Shown here: positions 1 to 5,348 of the stretch, one piece after another
Position numbering within the stretch: the stretch's first letter is position 1
How the letters are laid out: the number at the start of each line of letters is the position of its first letter
From: an uncultured Verrucomicrobiota bacterium
GTDB taxonomy: Bacteria; Verrucomicrobiota; Kiritimatiellia; RFP12; UBA1067
Reading direction: 5' to 3'
Assembly (NCBI GenBank): GCA_946615275.1
Contig: CAMOHV010000121.1
Location: forward strand, 1-5,348
Length of the DNA: 5,348 bases
Position numbers and translations under genes: made by a program
Notes under the pieces: generated by a model
Databases searched by the model: none
Told to the model about the DNA's origin: nothing
Seen by the model: the letters and a program-made list of their open reading frames with translations, nothing else

Positions 1-3000
1 CCCTTGCCGTCGCCGCGGAAGTTCATCACGCCAGCGCCGGTGAAGCAAGAATGCGCGTTCGCGGCCACTCCGGACGCGCCCCACGCGCCAAGCGCCGCCT
101 TGCGCCACTTGCCGTTCTCGTCCTCGAGGTAGAGGAACTCCATGTCCTGCGAGACGCCCGCGTCGAGCTGCACCTTGCCGGACGTGCCGTAGGGGACGTA
201 CAGGGACGTGCGGCGCGAGAACGTTCCCGCATTGTAGCTTCTGCCGGAGCCGGTGGAGCCGCGCGGGACGCGCAGCACGCCGCCCGCGATCGTCAGCGAC
301 GTGCAGTTCGTCCAGCTGCCGTCCGCCCCGAAGGTCAGAGTGCCGTTCTTCACGGTCAGCTCGCCGGAGGAGGTCGATGCGCCGCGCAGCGTCACCTGCA
401 CGTTCGCCGTGGGCTCGTAGGAGAAGGAGGCCTGGCCCGTGAACCTGACGAAGAACTTCCTTGCCGCAGAACCGGCATAGTGGAACGTTCCCGGCCCGTC
501 GCTGTGGATCCGGGGGTTGCCAGCCGTCGCCCACGCATTGGACTGCGAGGGGGTGAAAGTGTCGACGTCCGACGTGACGAGGTCGGTAAGGCGCTGGTCA
601 TTGCCGCAGAGGTCCAGCGTTCCGCCGCCGCCGGTGTATGCTACGCCGAGCGTGAGCTTGCCGGAATACAGCGCGTACGGAACGGTCGTCTTCAGAATGG
701 AGCTGGCCGCGACGAGCGCGCTGCCGCCAAGGACATTGGTGCCCACGCCCAGCTCGGCCACTGAGTTGCCGGCGTCCATCCAGAGATTGAGCCCTGCGCT
801 CGGCACGTTCGTGAACACCGTCACGCCCAACGACCCGCTCGGGATGAACAGATTGGCGAAGGACGAGCCGCCTGCCACCACTAAGCGCGATCCGGCGTTC
901 ATGGCATATCGGACGTTGCTCTGCTGCACGGAAATGAGGTTCGTGAAGACGGTCGTGGTGTTTGCGGCGAAGGACATGCAGCTCTGGTCCATTCCTGACA
1001 GCTGCATCGCGCGCCCGAACGTTCCGCCGCTGAAGTTGAGATGGGCGTTCTTGTTCGGGTTTTGAAGGATGTATTTGCCGGAGCTGGAGCTGCCGAGGGC
1101 GTTTTCGCTCAGCACGTTCACGGTACCGGAGGTCTGCACGAAGTCTGCGGTGAAGTCCGAGTTGTCGCCGCCAAGGTGGATGGTGGAATCGCCGCCGAAG
1201 TTCACGTGGGCGATCGACGAATACGAGGATATCGAATTGGTGAGGTAGATCGCCGCGGCAGTGCTAGAGCCGCGCCGGAAGTCCCACGTCTGCTCCGCCA
1301 TCGTCCTGATGGGGAGCGCCATGTCGAGGACGCCCGTGTAGCCCGGCGAGTTGCCAATGAAGGACACGCCGCCCTGGTAGAGGTCGAACCGCGAGCCCGC
1401 CGCCCCTTCGAAGCGGAACGACCTGCCCGACTCCTCGGGCACCACGTCGATGCCCTTGAAGCGGACGATGCCCGAGGCCGTGGCGCGCGTTCCGGCGGCG
1501 AAATGCGCGAGTGTCTCGCCGGAGACGAGGTCCGGCGTCGCGTCGCCGTCCCAGTTCGCGTCGGTGGAGATGCCTGTGTCCGCCCCGCCGCCCGCGTCCC
1601 ACGTCGCGTCCACGGTCGTGGGTTCGGACACCGGCAACACGATCGTGCCCGTGCCGTCGATCTCGTCCAGGACCACGTCGACAGGTCTCGCCGCGTTGCG
1701 TCCGCCGTAGGTGAGGCCGCCAGTGTAGGAGGTCGTGCCGATCTTGAAAGAGGTGAAGCCGAGGTCGCCGTATATCTCCAGCGCGGCGCCTTCGCCGAGT
1801 GTCACGGCAGCGGCTGGGCCGACGGACGACGTGGCGTCCATCCTGAACGCCGCGCCCGAGGCGACGGTCAGCTCCGTGATGTTCGGCGCGGCAGTGCCGT
1901 CCACGAACTTCACAGTGCCGGCGGAGACGGTTATGGCGCCGGTGGTGTTCCATGTGGTGTTGGACACGATGAACGTCCTGTCGGCCGTAGGCGCCCAATC
2001 GAGCGAGGCCGCGCCGTTGAACTGTCCGGAGAAATGGTTGTCCCCGGAGCCGGAGATGGTGAGGGTGGCCTTGCCAGAGGACTTCACGCCGTGCGTGCGC
2101 GCGGTGAAGGAGGTGTTCTGGTCGTGGAGCGACGTGATCTGCTGGTCGAAGCCGTTGAGGTCGATCCATCCGCCGGTCCCCGTGCCGCCGTAGTAGTGCT
2201 CCACGTTCGCGAGCGCGCCCACGACGCCGGCCTTCAGCGTGGACGCCGAGAGCATCGCGCGCGGGTAGACGTTTCCGGGCGCGTTGAACTGGAACGTGCC
2301 GCCGCCGTCGCCGTAGATGTAGTTGGGGCTCCAGGATATGGGCGCCTCGAAGATGTGGGTGCCGCCGTTCTGGATGGTGATGTTGCCGCCAGTCCCGGTC
2401 TTGTCGCACTTGCCGAGATAGCGGATGGTGTTCCCGCCGCGGAGACGGCACTGGCCGTCGAACTCGATGTCGCCCTTGAACGTGACGTTCCCGTACACCT
2501 CGAACGTGCCGGCGTTCTGCGTCTCGCCTGCGGCGACGATCTTGTTTGAGATCACGAAGTCGTCCACGGACTTGCCGTAGCCGCTGACGTAGAGGAAACA
2601 GTATGTGGCGCCATTCACGACAAAGCTTTTGCCCATATCGAGCTGGCCGGTGCCGAGCGCGCCCGGAGACTGCACGTAGAGGACTCCGTTCGTGTAGTAC
2701 GTACCGCCGGTGTAGGTGTTCTCGGCCTTCAAAACGAGGTTCCCGTATCCAGTCTTCACCAGGCGGCCGGGACCTGTGATAGAGCCTGTGATGGTGACAC
2801 CCTTGCGCGAGACGGACGGCATGAACCACACCTCGCCCTCCTCCAGGACGAGCGGCGCGGAGATGGTGCAAGCTTCCGTCACGCCGCTTTCCGTGGCAAG
2901 CCCGCCCCACGCGCCGGCCTGCAGGGATATGGCCGAGCCGGAGAGGGTCCAGCCGCCTGCGCCGATGAACGTCAACGACTTGAGGGAGATGCCTGGGATG

Positions 3001-3119
3001 TCGTTCACGGTCGTCGCGCCCACGCGCACGTCGTCGCCGTCGGCCGGGGCCGTGCCGCCCCAGTTGCGCCCATCGCTCCATGTGGAGCCGTCGCCGTCGC
3101 CCGTCCACGTCACTGTGCG
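1..3119 (-). repeat. Two tandem diverged copies of a 500-540 residue beta-strand module (protein-level repeat)
   Basis: Landmarks recur in the same order in both halves of the protein. Opening: W27...NW42 and W529...NW545. Then PATR-like segments around 142-181 and 666-698, which end GALGTG and NALGSS. Then GGWIDLNGFDQQITSL (338-353) and GGTLDLCGNDQRLTDL (854-869). Then GQFNGAASLDWAPTA (387-401) and GQASFSYEPTA (917-927). Then SAGTVKF followed by ELTVASGAAFRM (421-449), and KNGTLTF followed by SLTIAGGVLRV (946-973). Closing: GTGTIVLPV (511-519) and GAGVMNFRG (1050-1058). The offset between copies drifts from 502 to about 539 residues. Divergence is too high for an obvious nucleotide repeat, so the duplication is old. 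Boundaries are approximate, and the second copy may run slightly beyond the window. Confidence 0.7.
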
Positions 3120-3185
3120 CGCCTCGGCGCCAAGAAAGAAAAAAGCCACAATCACTGTGGACGCCACGGCAAGACGACGGAACAT
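1..3185 (-). CDS. Secreted autotransporter-associated beta-strand (PATR-type) repeat protein, 3' end outside window
   Basis: I translated the frame codon by codon: 1061 codons from the ATG at 3185 to the window edge, with no internal stop. Residues 1-22 form a signal peptide: MFRR, a hydrophobic core (LAVASTVIVAFFFLG), and an AEA signal peptidase I site before R23. The rest is rich in G, T, S, N and V in short alternating beta-strand patterns, as in PATR/autotransporter-repeat proteins. The best single repeat is residues 142-181, with LVKTGYGNLVL, then ENTYTGG, then NGVLYV and GALGTG. DLNGFDQQITSL (342-353) is another family hallmark. Two modules are visible, about 23-521 and 522-1061, each opening with a W...NW motif (W27/N41-W42 and W529/N544-W545). 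I see no beta-barrel, enzyme domain or sorting signal in the visible part. Likely an exported surface or extracellular beta-helix protein of unknown ligand. It has its own promoter upstream. The exact subfamily is not recognised. Confidence 0.9.
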   Translation of the reverse strand, partial: MFRRLAVASTVIVAFFFLGAEARTVTWTGDGDGSTWSDGRNWGGTAPADGDDVRVGATTVNDIPGISLKSLTFIGAGGWTLSGSAISLQAGAWGGLATESGVTEACTISAPLVLEEGEVWFMPSVSRKGVTITGSITGPGRLVKTGYGNLVLKAENTYTGGTYYTNGVLYVQSPGALGTGQLDMGKSFVVNGATYCFLYVSGYGKSVDDFVISNKIVAAGETQNAGTFEVYGNVTFKGDIEFDGQCRLRGGNTIRYLGKCDKTGTGGNITIQNGGTHIFEAPISWSPNYIYGDGGGTFQFNAPGNVYPRAMLSASTLKAGVVGALANVEHYYGGTGTGGWIDLNGFDQQITSLHDQNTSFTARTHGVKSSGKATLTISGSGDNHFSGQFNGAASLDWAPTADRTFIVSNTTWNTTGAITVSAGTVKFVDGTAAPNITELTVASGAAFRMDATSSVGPAAAVTLGEGAALEIYGDLGFTSFKIGTTSYTGGLTYGGRNAARPVDVVLDEIDGTGTIVLPVSEPTTVDATWDAGGGADTGISTDANWDGDATPDLVSGETLAHFAAGTRATASGIVRFKGIDVVPEESGRSFRFEGAAGSRFDLYQGGVSFIGNSPGYTGVLDMALPIRTMAEQTWDFRRGSSTAAAIYLTNSISSYSSIAHVNFGGDSTIHLGGDNSDFTADFVQTSGTVNVLSENALGSSSSGKYILQNPNKNAHLNFSGGTFGRAMQLSGMDQSCMSFAANTTTVFTNLISVQQSNVRYAMNAGSRLVVAGGSSFANLFIPSGSLGVTVFTNVPSAGLNLWMDAGNSVAELGVGTNVLGGSALVAASSILKTTVPYALYSGKLTLGVAYTGGGGTLDLCGNDQRLTDLVTSDVDTFTPSQSNAWATAGNPRIHSDGPGTFHYAGSAARKFFVRFTGQASFSYEPTANVQVTLRGASTSSGELTVKNGTLTFGADGSWTNCTSLTIAGGVLRVPRGSTGSGRSYNAGTFSRRTSLYVPYGTSGKVQLDAGVSQDMEFLYLEDENGKWRKAALGAWGASGVAANAHSCFTGAGVMNFRGDGK
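3120..3185 (-). other. Signal peptide coding segment of the beta-strand repeat protein
   Basis: This segment codes for residues 1-22. Two arginines at 3-4 form the positive n-region, residues 5-19 form the hydrophobic core with a run of three phenylalanines (15-17), and A20-E21-A22 fits the A-X-A rule for signal peptidase I. The mature protein would start RTVTWTG, immediately entering the first W...NW module. There is no cysteine at the +1 position, so a lipoprotein is unlikely. Sec-type export is inferred. Confidence 0.85.
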
Positions 3186-3188
3186 CCA

Positions 3189-3195
3189 CTCCTCT
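3189..3195 (-). promoter_or_regulatory. Ribosome binding site of the beta-strand repeat gene
   Basis: On the minus strand AGAGGAG is followed by TGG and the ATG at 3185. The match to the anti-Shine-Dalgarno sequence is strong, although the 3-base gap after GGAG is on the short side. It supports the start at 3185 over an in-frame ATG eleven codons upstream (3218). Confidence 0.7.
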
Positions 3196-3220
3196 AAAAG
3201 ATTACTTACAGTTTGCATAG

Positions 3221-3253
3221 TTGCATGATACCATATTCAGAGAGCCCATGCAA
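3221..3253. repeat. Perfect 7-base inverted repeat TTGCATG / CATGCAA around the promoter, possible operator
   Basis: On the plus strand TTGCATG occupies 3221-3227 and its exact reverse complement CATGCAA occupies 3247-3253, with 19 bases between. One arm covers the -35 box and the other overlaps the last bases of the -10. A third hexamer TTGCAT lies at 3213-3218, eight bases from the copy at 3221, so the motif occurs three times in 41 bases. This layout suits a dimeric regulator that covers the promoter. A regulator is inferred, and none is encoded in the window. Confidence 0.4.
3225..3253 (-). promoter_or_regulatory. Sigma-70-type promoter with extended -10 for the beta-strand repeat gene
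   Basis: Reading the minus strand, TTGCAT (3253-3248, four of six matches to TTGACA) is followed by a 17-base spacer and TATCAT (3230-3225, five of six matches to TATAAT). The bases just before the -10 are TGG, giving the TGn extended -10 element. Transcription would start near 3218, leaving a leader of about 30-35 bases before the ATG. The region is clearly more AT-rich than the coding DNA on both sides. Prediction from consensus only. Confidence 0.6.
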
Positions 3254-3274
3254 CCCGAAAAATCCTGGGGAATT

Positions 3275-4216
3275 TCACCCAAGCGCGTTCTCTGAAAGCC
3301 CGATGAGGCGCAGGGGGTTGTCGCGGCCCACGGCGCGGCACTGCTCCGGCGTCACCCCGATGCGGCTCTGGAGCATGTCCATCATCCTGGCCATCGGCGT
3401 GGTGGCGCCCACAAGGCATTTGCGCTCGGGGTTCCAGAGAAGGCCGTTCGGCTCGAGACGCGCGATGGCGCCGCTCACCTCGTAGTCGCCCGGCGGCATG
3501 CCGGCGGGGTACTGCGCGTCGGAGACGGCCACAAGGCGGTCCAGGGGGACGGCGCGGAAATACAACTTGAGCATCGTGTCGGGCAGATGGTGCCCGTCCG
3601 GGATGAACATCACCGTTGCGCGGTCGTCGGCCAGGGCCGAGAATATCACGTTGTCGTGGCGCGGAATCATGTTGGGGAGGCCGTTGCCGAGATGCGTGAA
3701 CGCGCGCGCGCCCGCGGCTAGGCACGGTTCCAGCTCGGCGGGCGTGGCGGCCATCTGGTGCCCGAGCGAGACTGTGATGCCGCGCGCGGCGAGCTCGCGC
3801 ACGAAATCGGGCATGCCCGGGATCTCGGCCGCGACGTTCACCATGCGCACGAGGCCCTCGGCGGCGTCCTGGAACCTGTCGAAGAGCGCGATGTCAGGCG
3901 CATGCACCCATTCGGCGGGATGCGCGCCCACGGCGCCGGGTACGGGGGAGATGAACGGGCCCTCGAAGAAGAAGCCGAGGATGCGGCGGGCGCACTCGGC
4001 GTCCGCCTTGCGCGCGGCCACGAGCGTGCGCACGTTCTCTATCACCACCTCCGGCGAACCTGTGACGAGCGTCGGCATGAACGCCGCCGTGCCGTCGTCG
4101 GCGAGGCGGCGCACAACGGCCTTCACCGCATCAACCGTGAGCCCGGGAGAGTTGAAGTCAACTCCGCCGTAGCCGTTTATCTGGAGATCTATCCAGCCTT
4201 GCATGTCGTTCTTCAC
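3275..4216 (-). CDS. nagA: NagA-like N-acetylglucosamine-6-phosphate deacetylase, compact form (313 aa)
   Basis: Expected reaction: GlcNAc-6-phosphate plus water gives glucosamine-6-phosphate and acetate, in the cytoplasm, feeding amino sugars to glycolysis or cell-wall synthesis. The amidohydrolase-barrel landmarks of NagA appear in order: DLQINGYGGVDFN (10-22), MPTLVT (47-52), FFEGPF with the metal-ligand glutamate E85, SLGHQ with H153, FTHLGNG with H175, PDGHHLP with H210 (substrate histidine position), and VSDA with catalytic-position D233. All key residues by comparison with E. coli NagA are kept. The protein is shorter than E. coli NagA (about 380 aa). It begins almost directly at the DLQING strand and stops after NPLRLIGL (300-307), so it lacks the small beta-sandwich domain that the two termini normally form. 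I chose the GTG at 4216 because AGGAAAGGA sits 7 bases upstream. The ATG at 4204 is the alternative. It starts 16 bases after the permease stop, so it is probably co-transcribed. The symbol marks the family; the substrate could differ. Confidence 0.85.
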   Translation of the reverse strand: MKNDMQGWIDLQINGYGGVDFNSPGLTVDAVKAVVRRLADDGTAAFMPTLVTGSPEVVIENVRTLVAARKADAECARRILGFFFEGPFISPVPGAVGAHPAEWVHAPDIALFDRFQDAAEGLVRMVNVAAEIPGMPDFVRELAARGITVSLGHQMAATPAELEPCLAAGARAFTHLGNGLPNMIPRHDNVIFSALADDRATVMFIPDGHHLPDTMLKLYFRAVPLDRLVAVSDAQYPAGMPPGDYEVSGAIARLEPNGLLWNPERKCLVGATTPMARMMDMLQSRIGVTPEQCRAVGRDNPLRLIGLSENALG

Positions 4217-4223
4217 TTGTCGT

Positions 4224-4232
4224 TCCTTTCCT
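4224..4232 (-). promoter_or_regulatory. Ribosome binding site deciding the GTG start of the NagA-like gene
   Basis: The 16 bases between the permease stop codon and the GTG read AGGAAAGGAACGACAA on the minus strand. AGGAAAGGA ends 7 bases before GTG, a good spacing. The alternative ATG at 4204 would be 19 bases away and has no purine-rich site of its own, so GTG is preferred. Confidence 0.65.
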
Positions 4233-5177
4233 TCATCTGAAAAGCCATAAAGCCAGCCCCACCACCAGTGGCATCGTGGCCATGGAGACCAGCGTGGTGC
4301 CGGAGACGATGCCGGTGGCCGTGGAGACGTCGCGCTCAAGACGCGCCGCGACGACTGTGGTGAGCGCGCCCACCGGCGCGGCGGACGCCGTGGCTATCGC
4401 GGCGCACATCGTGGTGTCCAGACTGAACCCCGCCGCCAGAAGCGCCCACATGCCGCCCACCATCAGCACGGGCACGGCCACAAGGCGAAGCGCTCCCGCC
4501 ACATACGCCTGCACGGAACGGAGAACCGGACGGAAGTCGGCGTCGGCAAGATACCAACCAGTCATGATCATGGCGAGCGGCGTGTTGAGGTCGGACAGCA
4601 TCCTCACAGGCTCGCCCACGATCGGCGGCAGCTTCATGGACAGGAGGAAGAACGGCAGCCCCAAAGCCACACCCACCGTACCGGGATTCACCAGAAACGA
4701 TTGCACCCGCACGCCCTGCGCATCCCCCCGCATCACCATCACGCCCCAGCTCCAGCACAGGAGATTGAACATCACCACGTACACTGCGCCGAAGAACACG
4801 CCCCTCGGCCCCAGCAGCGCATACTCAAGCGGCAGCCCCATGAATCCGGCGTTTGAGAACATCACGGCGAACCTCAGAACGCCCCTCTGCGCCTCTACGC
4901 CGCCGCGGACGAAAAGGTACGCCAGCGCGCAGCCCAGCGCATGGGCCGAGAACGACATCGCCACCGCCCAGCCCAGACCCTCCAAAAGAGCACGGTCGAA
5001 CGGGCGCTGGAACACATGCACTATGAGCGCCGGCGTGACCACCAGCACCAGAAGCTCCGTAAGGCCCCTCACGGCCTCGCGCGAAATCACCTTGAGGCGA
5101 TGGCACGCCGCACCCACTCCCATCAGGAGAAAGAGAATCACCACCTGGCGCGCCACTATGCAGAAACTCTCAAACAT
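4233..5177 (-). CDS. AEC-family (auxin efflux carrier-like) permease, 314 aa
   Basis: A complete inner-membrane protein with about ten hydrophobic segments, close to the usual bacterial AEC length (about 310-320 aa). Family landmarks are LVVTPALIVHVF (45-56), MFSNAGFMGLPL (106-117, the conserved N-G-GLP region), NPGTVGVALGLPF (164-176), LNTPLAMIMTGWYLAD (197-212, matching the P-L-A-G-L segment), and the C-terminal ATASAAPVGALTTVVA (262-277) followed by an acidic loop and STATGIVSGTTLVSMATMPL. The two-halves layout fits the family. Known bacterial members include malate permeases, so organic acid transport is possible, but the substrate cannot be read from sequence. Start: ATG preceded by AAGGGGAAGGA at 8 bases. 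Its first bases overlap the stop of the upstream gene (ATGTTTGA on the minus strand), and the NagA-like gene follows after 16 bases, which implies an operon. Confidence 0.9.
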   Translation of the reverse strand: MFESFCIVARQVVILFLLMGVGAACHRLKVISREAVRGLTELLVLVVTPALIVHVFQRPFDRALLEGLGWAVAMSFSAHALGCALAYLFVRGGVEAQRGVLRFAVMFSNAGFMGLPLEYALLGPRGVFFGAVYVVMFNLLCWSWGVMVMRGDAQGVRVQSFLVNPGTVGVALGLPFFLLSMKLPPIVGEPVRMLSDLNTPLAMIMTGWYLADADFRPVLRSVQAYVAGALRLVAVPVLMVGGMWALLAAGFSLDTTMCAAIATASAAPVGALTTVVAARLERDVSTATGIVSGTTLVSMATMPLVVGLALWLFR

Positions 5178-5348
5178 AGCGGCAATCCTTCCCCTTCGAC
5201 ACGACGCGGCTGGTGGCGCGGGCGATGAGCCACCAGGCGGACGGCAGCGCGAACACGAGCGCGAAGGCCACCGCGCCCACCGCCCCCTCTACCACGACCC
5301 GGACCGGCAGGACGAAGTAGTGCGGCAGCCCCGGCCACATTCCGCCCG
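5170..5348 (-). CDS. C-terminal fragment of an unrecognised membrane protein (5' end outside window)
   Basis: The minus-strand frame open from the window edge gives 58 residues and a TGA stop at 5172-5170. It begins GGMWPGLPHYFVLPVR, continues with a hydrophobic stretch (VVVEGAVGAVAFALVFALP, about residues 17-35, then SAWWLIA), and ends with a basic tail, ATSRVVSKGKDCRYV. Third codon positions are strongly G or C, as in the neighbours, which supports this frame over the arginine- and glycine-rich frame covering the same bases. It has at least one membrane segment and a positively charged C-terminus, so the tail is probably cytoplasmic. An ATG at 5340 could in principle start a 56-residue small protein, but no ribosome binding site with suitable spacing precedes it, so a longer gene cut by the window is more likely. 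I do not recognise the family. It overlaps the permease start by 8 bases, so it is in the same operon. Confidence 0.6.
   Translation of the reverse strand, partial: GGMWPGLPHYFVLPVRVVVEGAVGAVAFALVFALPSAWWLIARATSRVVSKGKDCRYV
5186..5196 (-). promoter_or_regulatory. Ribosome binding site of the AEC permease gene, inside the upstream gene
   Basis: AAGGGGAAGGA on the minus strand lies 8 bases before the ATG at 5177, inside the last codons of the upstream membrane-protein gene. With the 8-base gene overlap this suggests translational coupling. Confidence 0.65.

Noticed and set aside
51..764. 237-codon plus-strand open frame
   Set aside because: Antisense shadow of the repeat-protein gene with arginine- and alanine-rich composition and no motif or upstream ribosome binding site noted.
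1041..2549. 502-codon plus-strand open frame
   Set aside because: It is antisense to the repeat-protein gene, with a low-complexity R/V/A/G composition and no recognisable domain. Such shadows are expected opposite GC-rich third positions.
1264..3189. 641-codon minus-strand open frame starting at a GTG at 3189
   Set aside because: It is offset from the true frame, is dominated by arginine and histidine, and has no family motifs. The neighbouring frame has a signal peptide and PATR segments over the same bases.
3206..3226. Short leader peptide MQLCKL before the repeat-protein gene
   Set aside because: Its ATG overlaps the predicted -10 box, so it would lie upstream of the predicted transcript start. 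It also lacks a ribosome binding site.
3254..3274. Possible terminator after the NagA-like gene
   Set aside because: Only a three-base CCC/GGG pairing around a T-run is visible, with no stable stem followed by a T tract. It is not enough to call a terminator.
3498..4172. 224-codon plus-strand open frame opposite the NagA-like gene, with another at 3758-4240
   Set aside because: The minus frame carries conserved amidohydrolase motifs. The plus frames show none.
4217..4339. A 41-residue N-terminal extension of the NagA-like protein
   Set aside because: It would overlap the end of the permease gene by over 100 bases, reads as tryptophan- and proline-rich shadow sequence, and is not part of the family. 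The GTG at 4216 has a well-placed ribosome binding site.
5156..5338. 60-codon minus-strand frame rich in arginine and glycine
   Set aside because: The adjacent frame over the same bases encodes a plausible membrane segment with GC-rich third positions and couples to the permease start.
1..5348. CRISPR array, tRNA, rRNA, insertion sequence or attachment site
   Set aside because: No regularly spaced repeats, no RNA gene signature, no transposase frame and no terminal inverted repeats were seen. Almost all bases belong to the four coding regions.

Overview
All four genes that I can support lie on the minus strand. The DNA is GC-rich, and G or C dominates third codon positions in the real frames. 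The window suggests a member of the Planctomycetes-Verrucomicrobia-Chlamydiae group, most likely Kiritimatiellota or Verrucomicrobiota. The reasons are a very large secreted protein with autotransporter-associated beta-strand (PATR-type) repeats and W...NW module openings, and a short NagA-like deacetylase of a kind I associate with that group. This assignment is from general knowledge of the families, not from a marker gene.

In the direction of transcription (from high to low coordinates) the layout is as follows. First comes the C-terminal end of an unrecognised membrane protein (5348 to 5170, 5' end outside the window). It overlaps by 8 bases a complete AEC-family (auxin efflux carrier-like) permease (5177 to 4233). 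After a 16-base gap that holds a good ribosome binding site comes a compact NagA-like N-acetylglucosamine-6-phosphate deacetylase with a GTG start (4216 to 3275). These three look like one translationally coupled operon. An 89-base AT-richer gap follows. It contains a convincing extended -10 promoter (TTGCAT, 17 bases, TATCAT) enclosed by a perfect 7-base inverted repeat, TTGCATG / CATGCAA. I saw no clear terminator in the gap.

The last 3.2 kb (3185 to 1) is a single uninterrupted reading frame of 1061 codons that runs off the window edge. It encodes a secreted beta-strand repeat protein. It has a signal peptide ending at AEA and then two tandem, diverged copies of a module of roughly 500 to 540 residues. 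The second copy reaches its own closing motif just at the window edge, so the stop codon probably lies only a few codons outside. Because the frame has no stop in the window, it is easy to miss. Long open frames in other registers across the same DNA are shadows.

How the genes work together is uncertain. A transporter and an amino-sugar phosphate deacetylase in one operon suggest handling of amino-sugar or acid metabolites. The surface protein appears to be a separate transcription unit with its own promoter.
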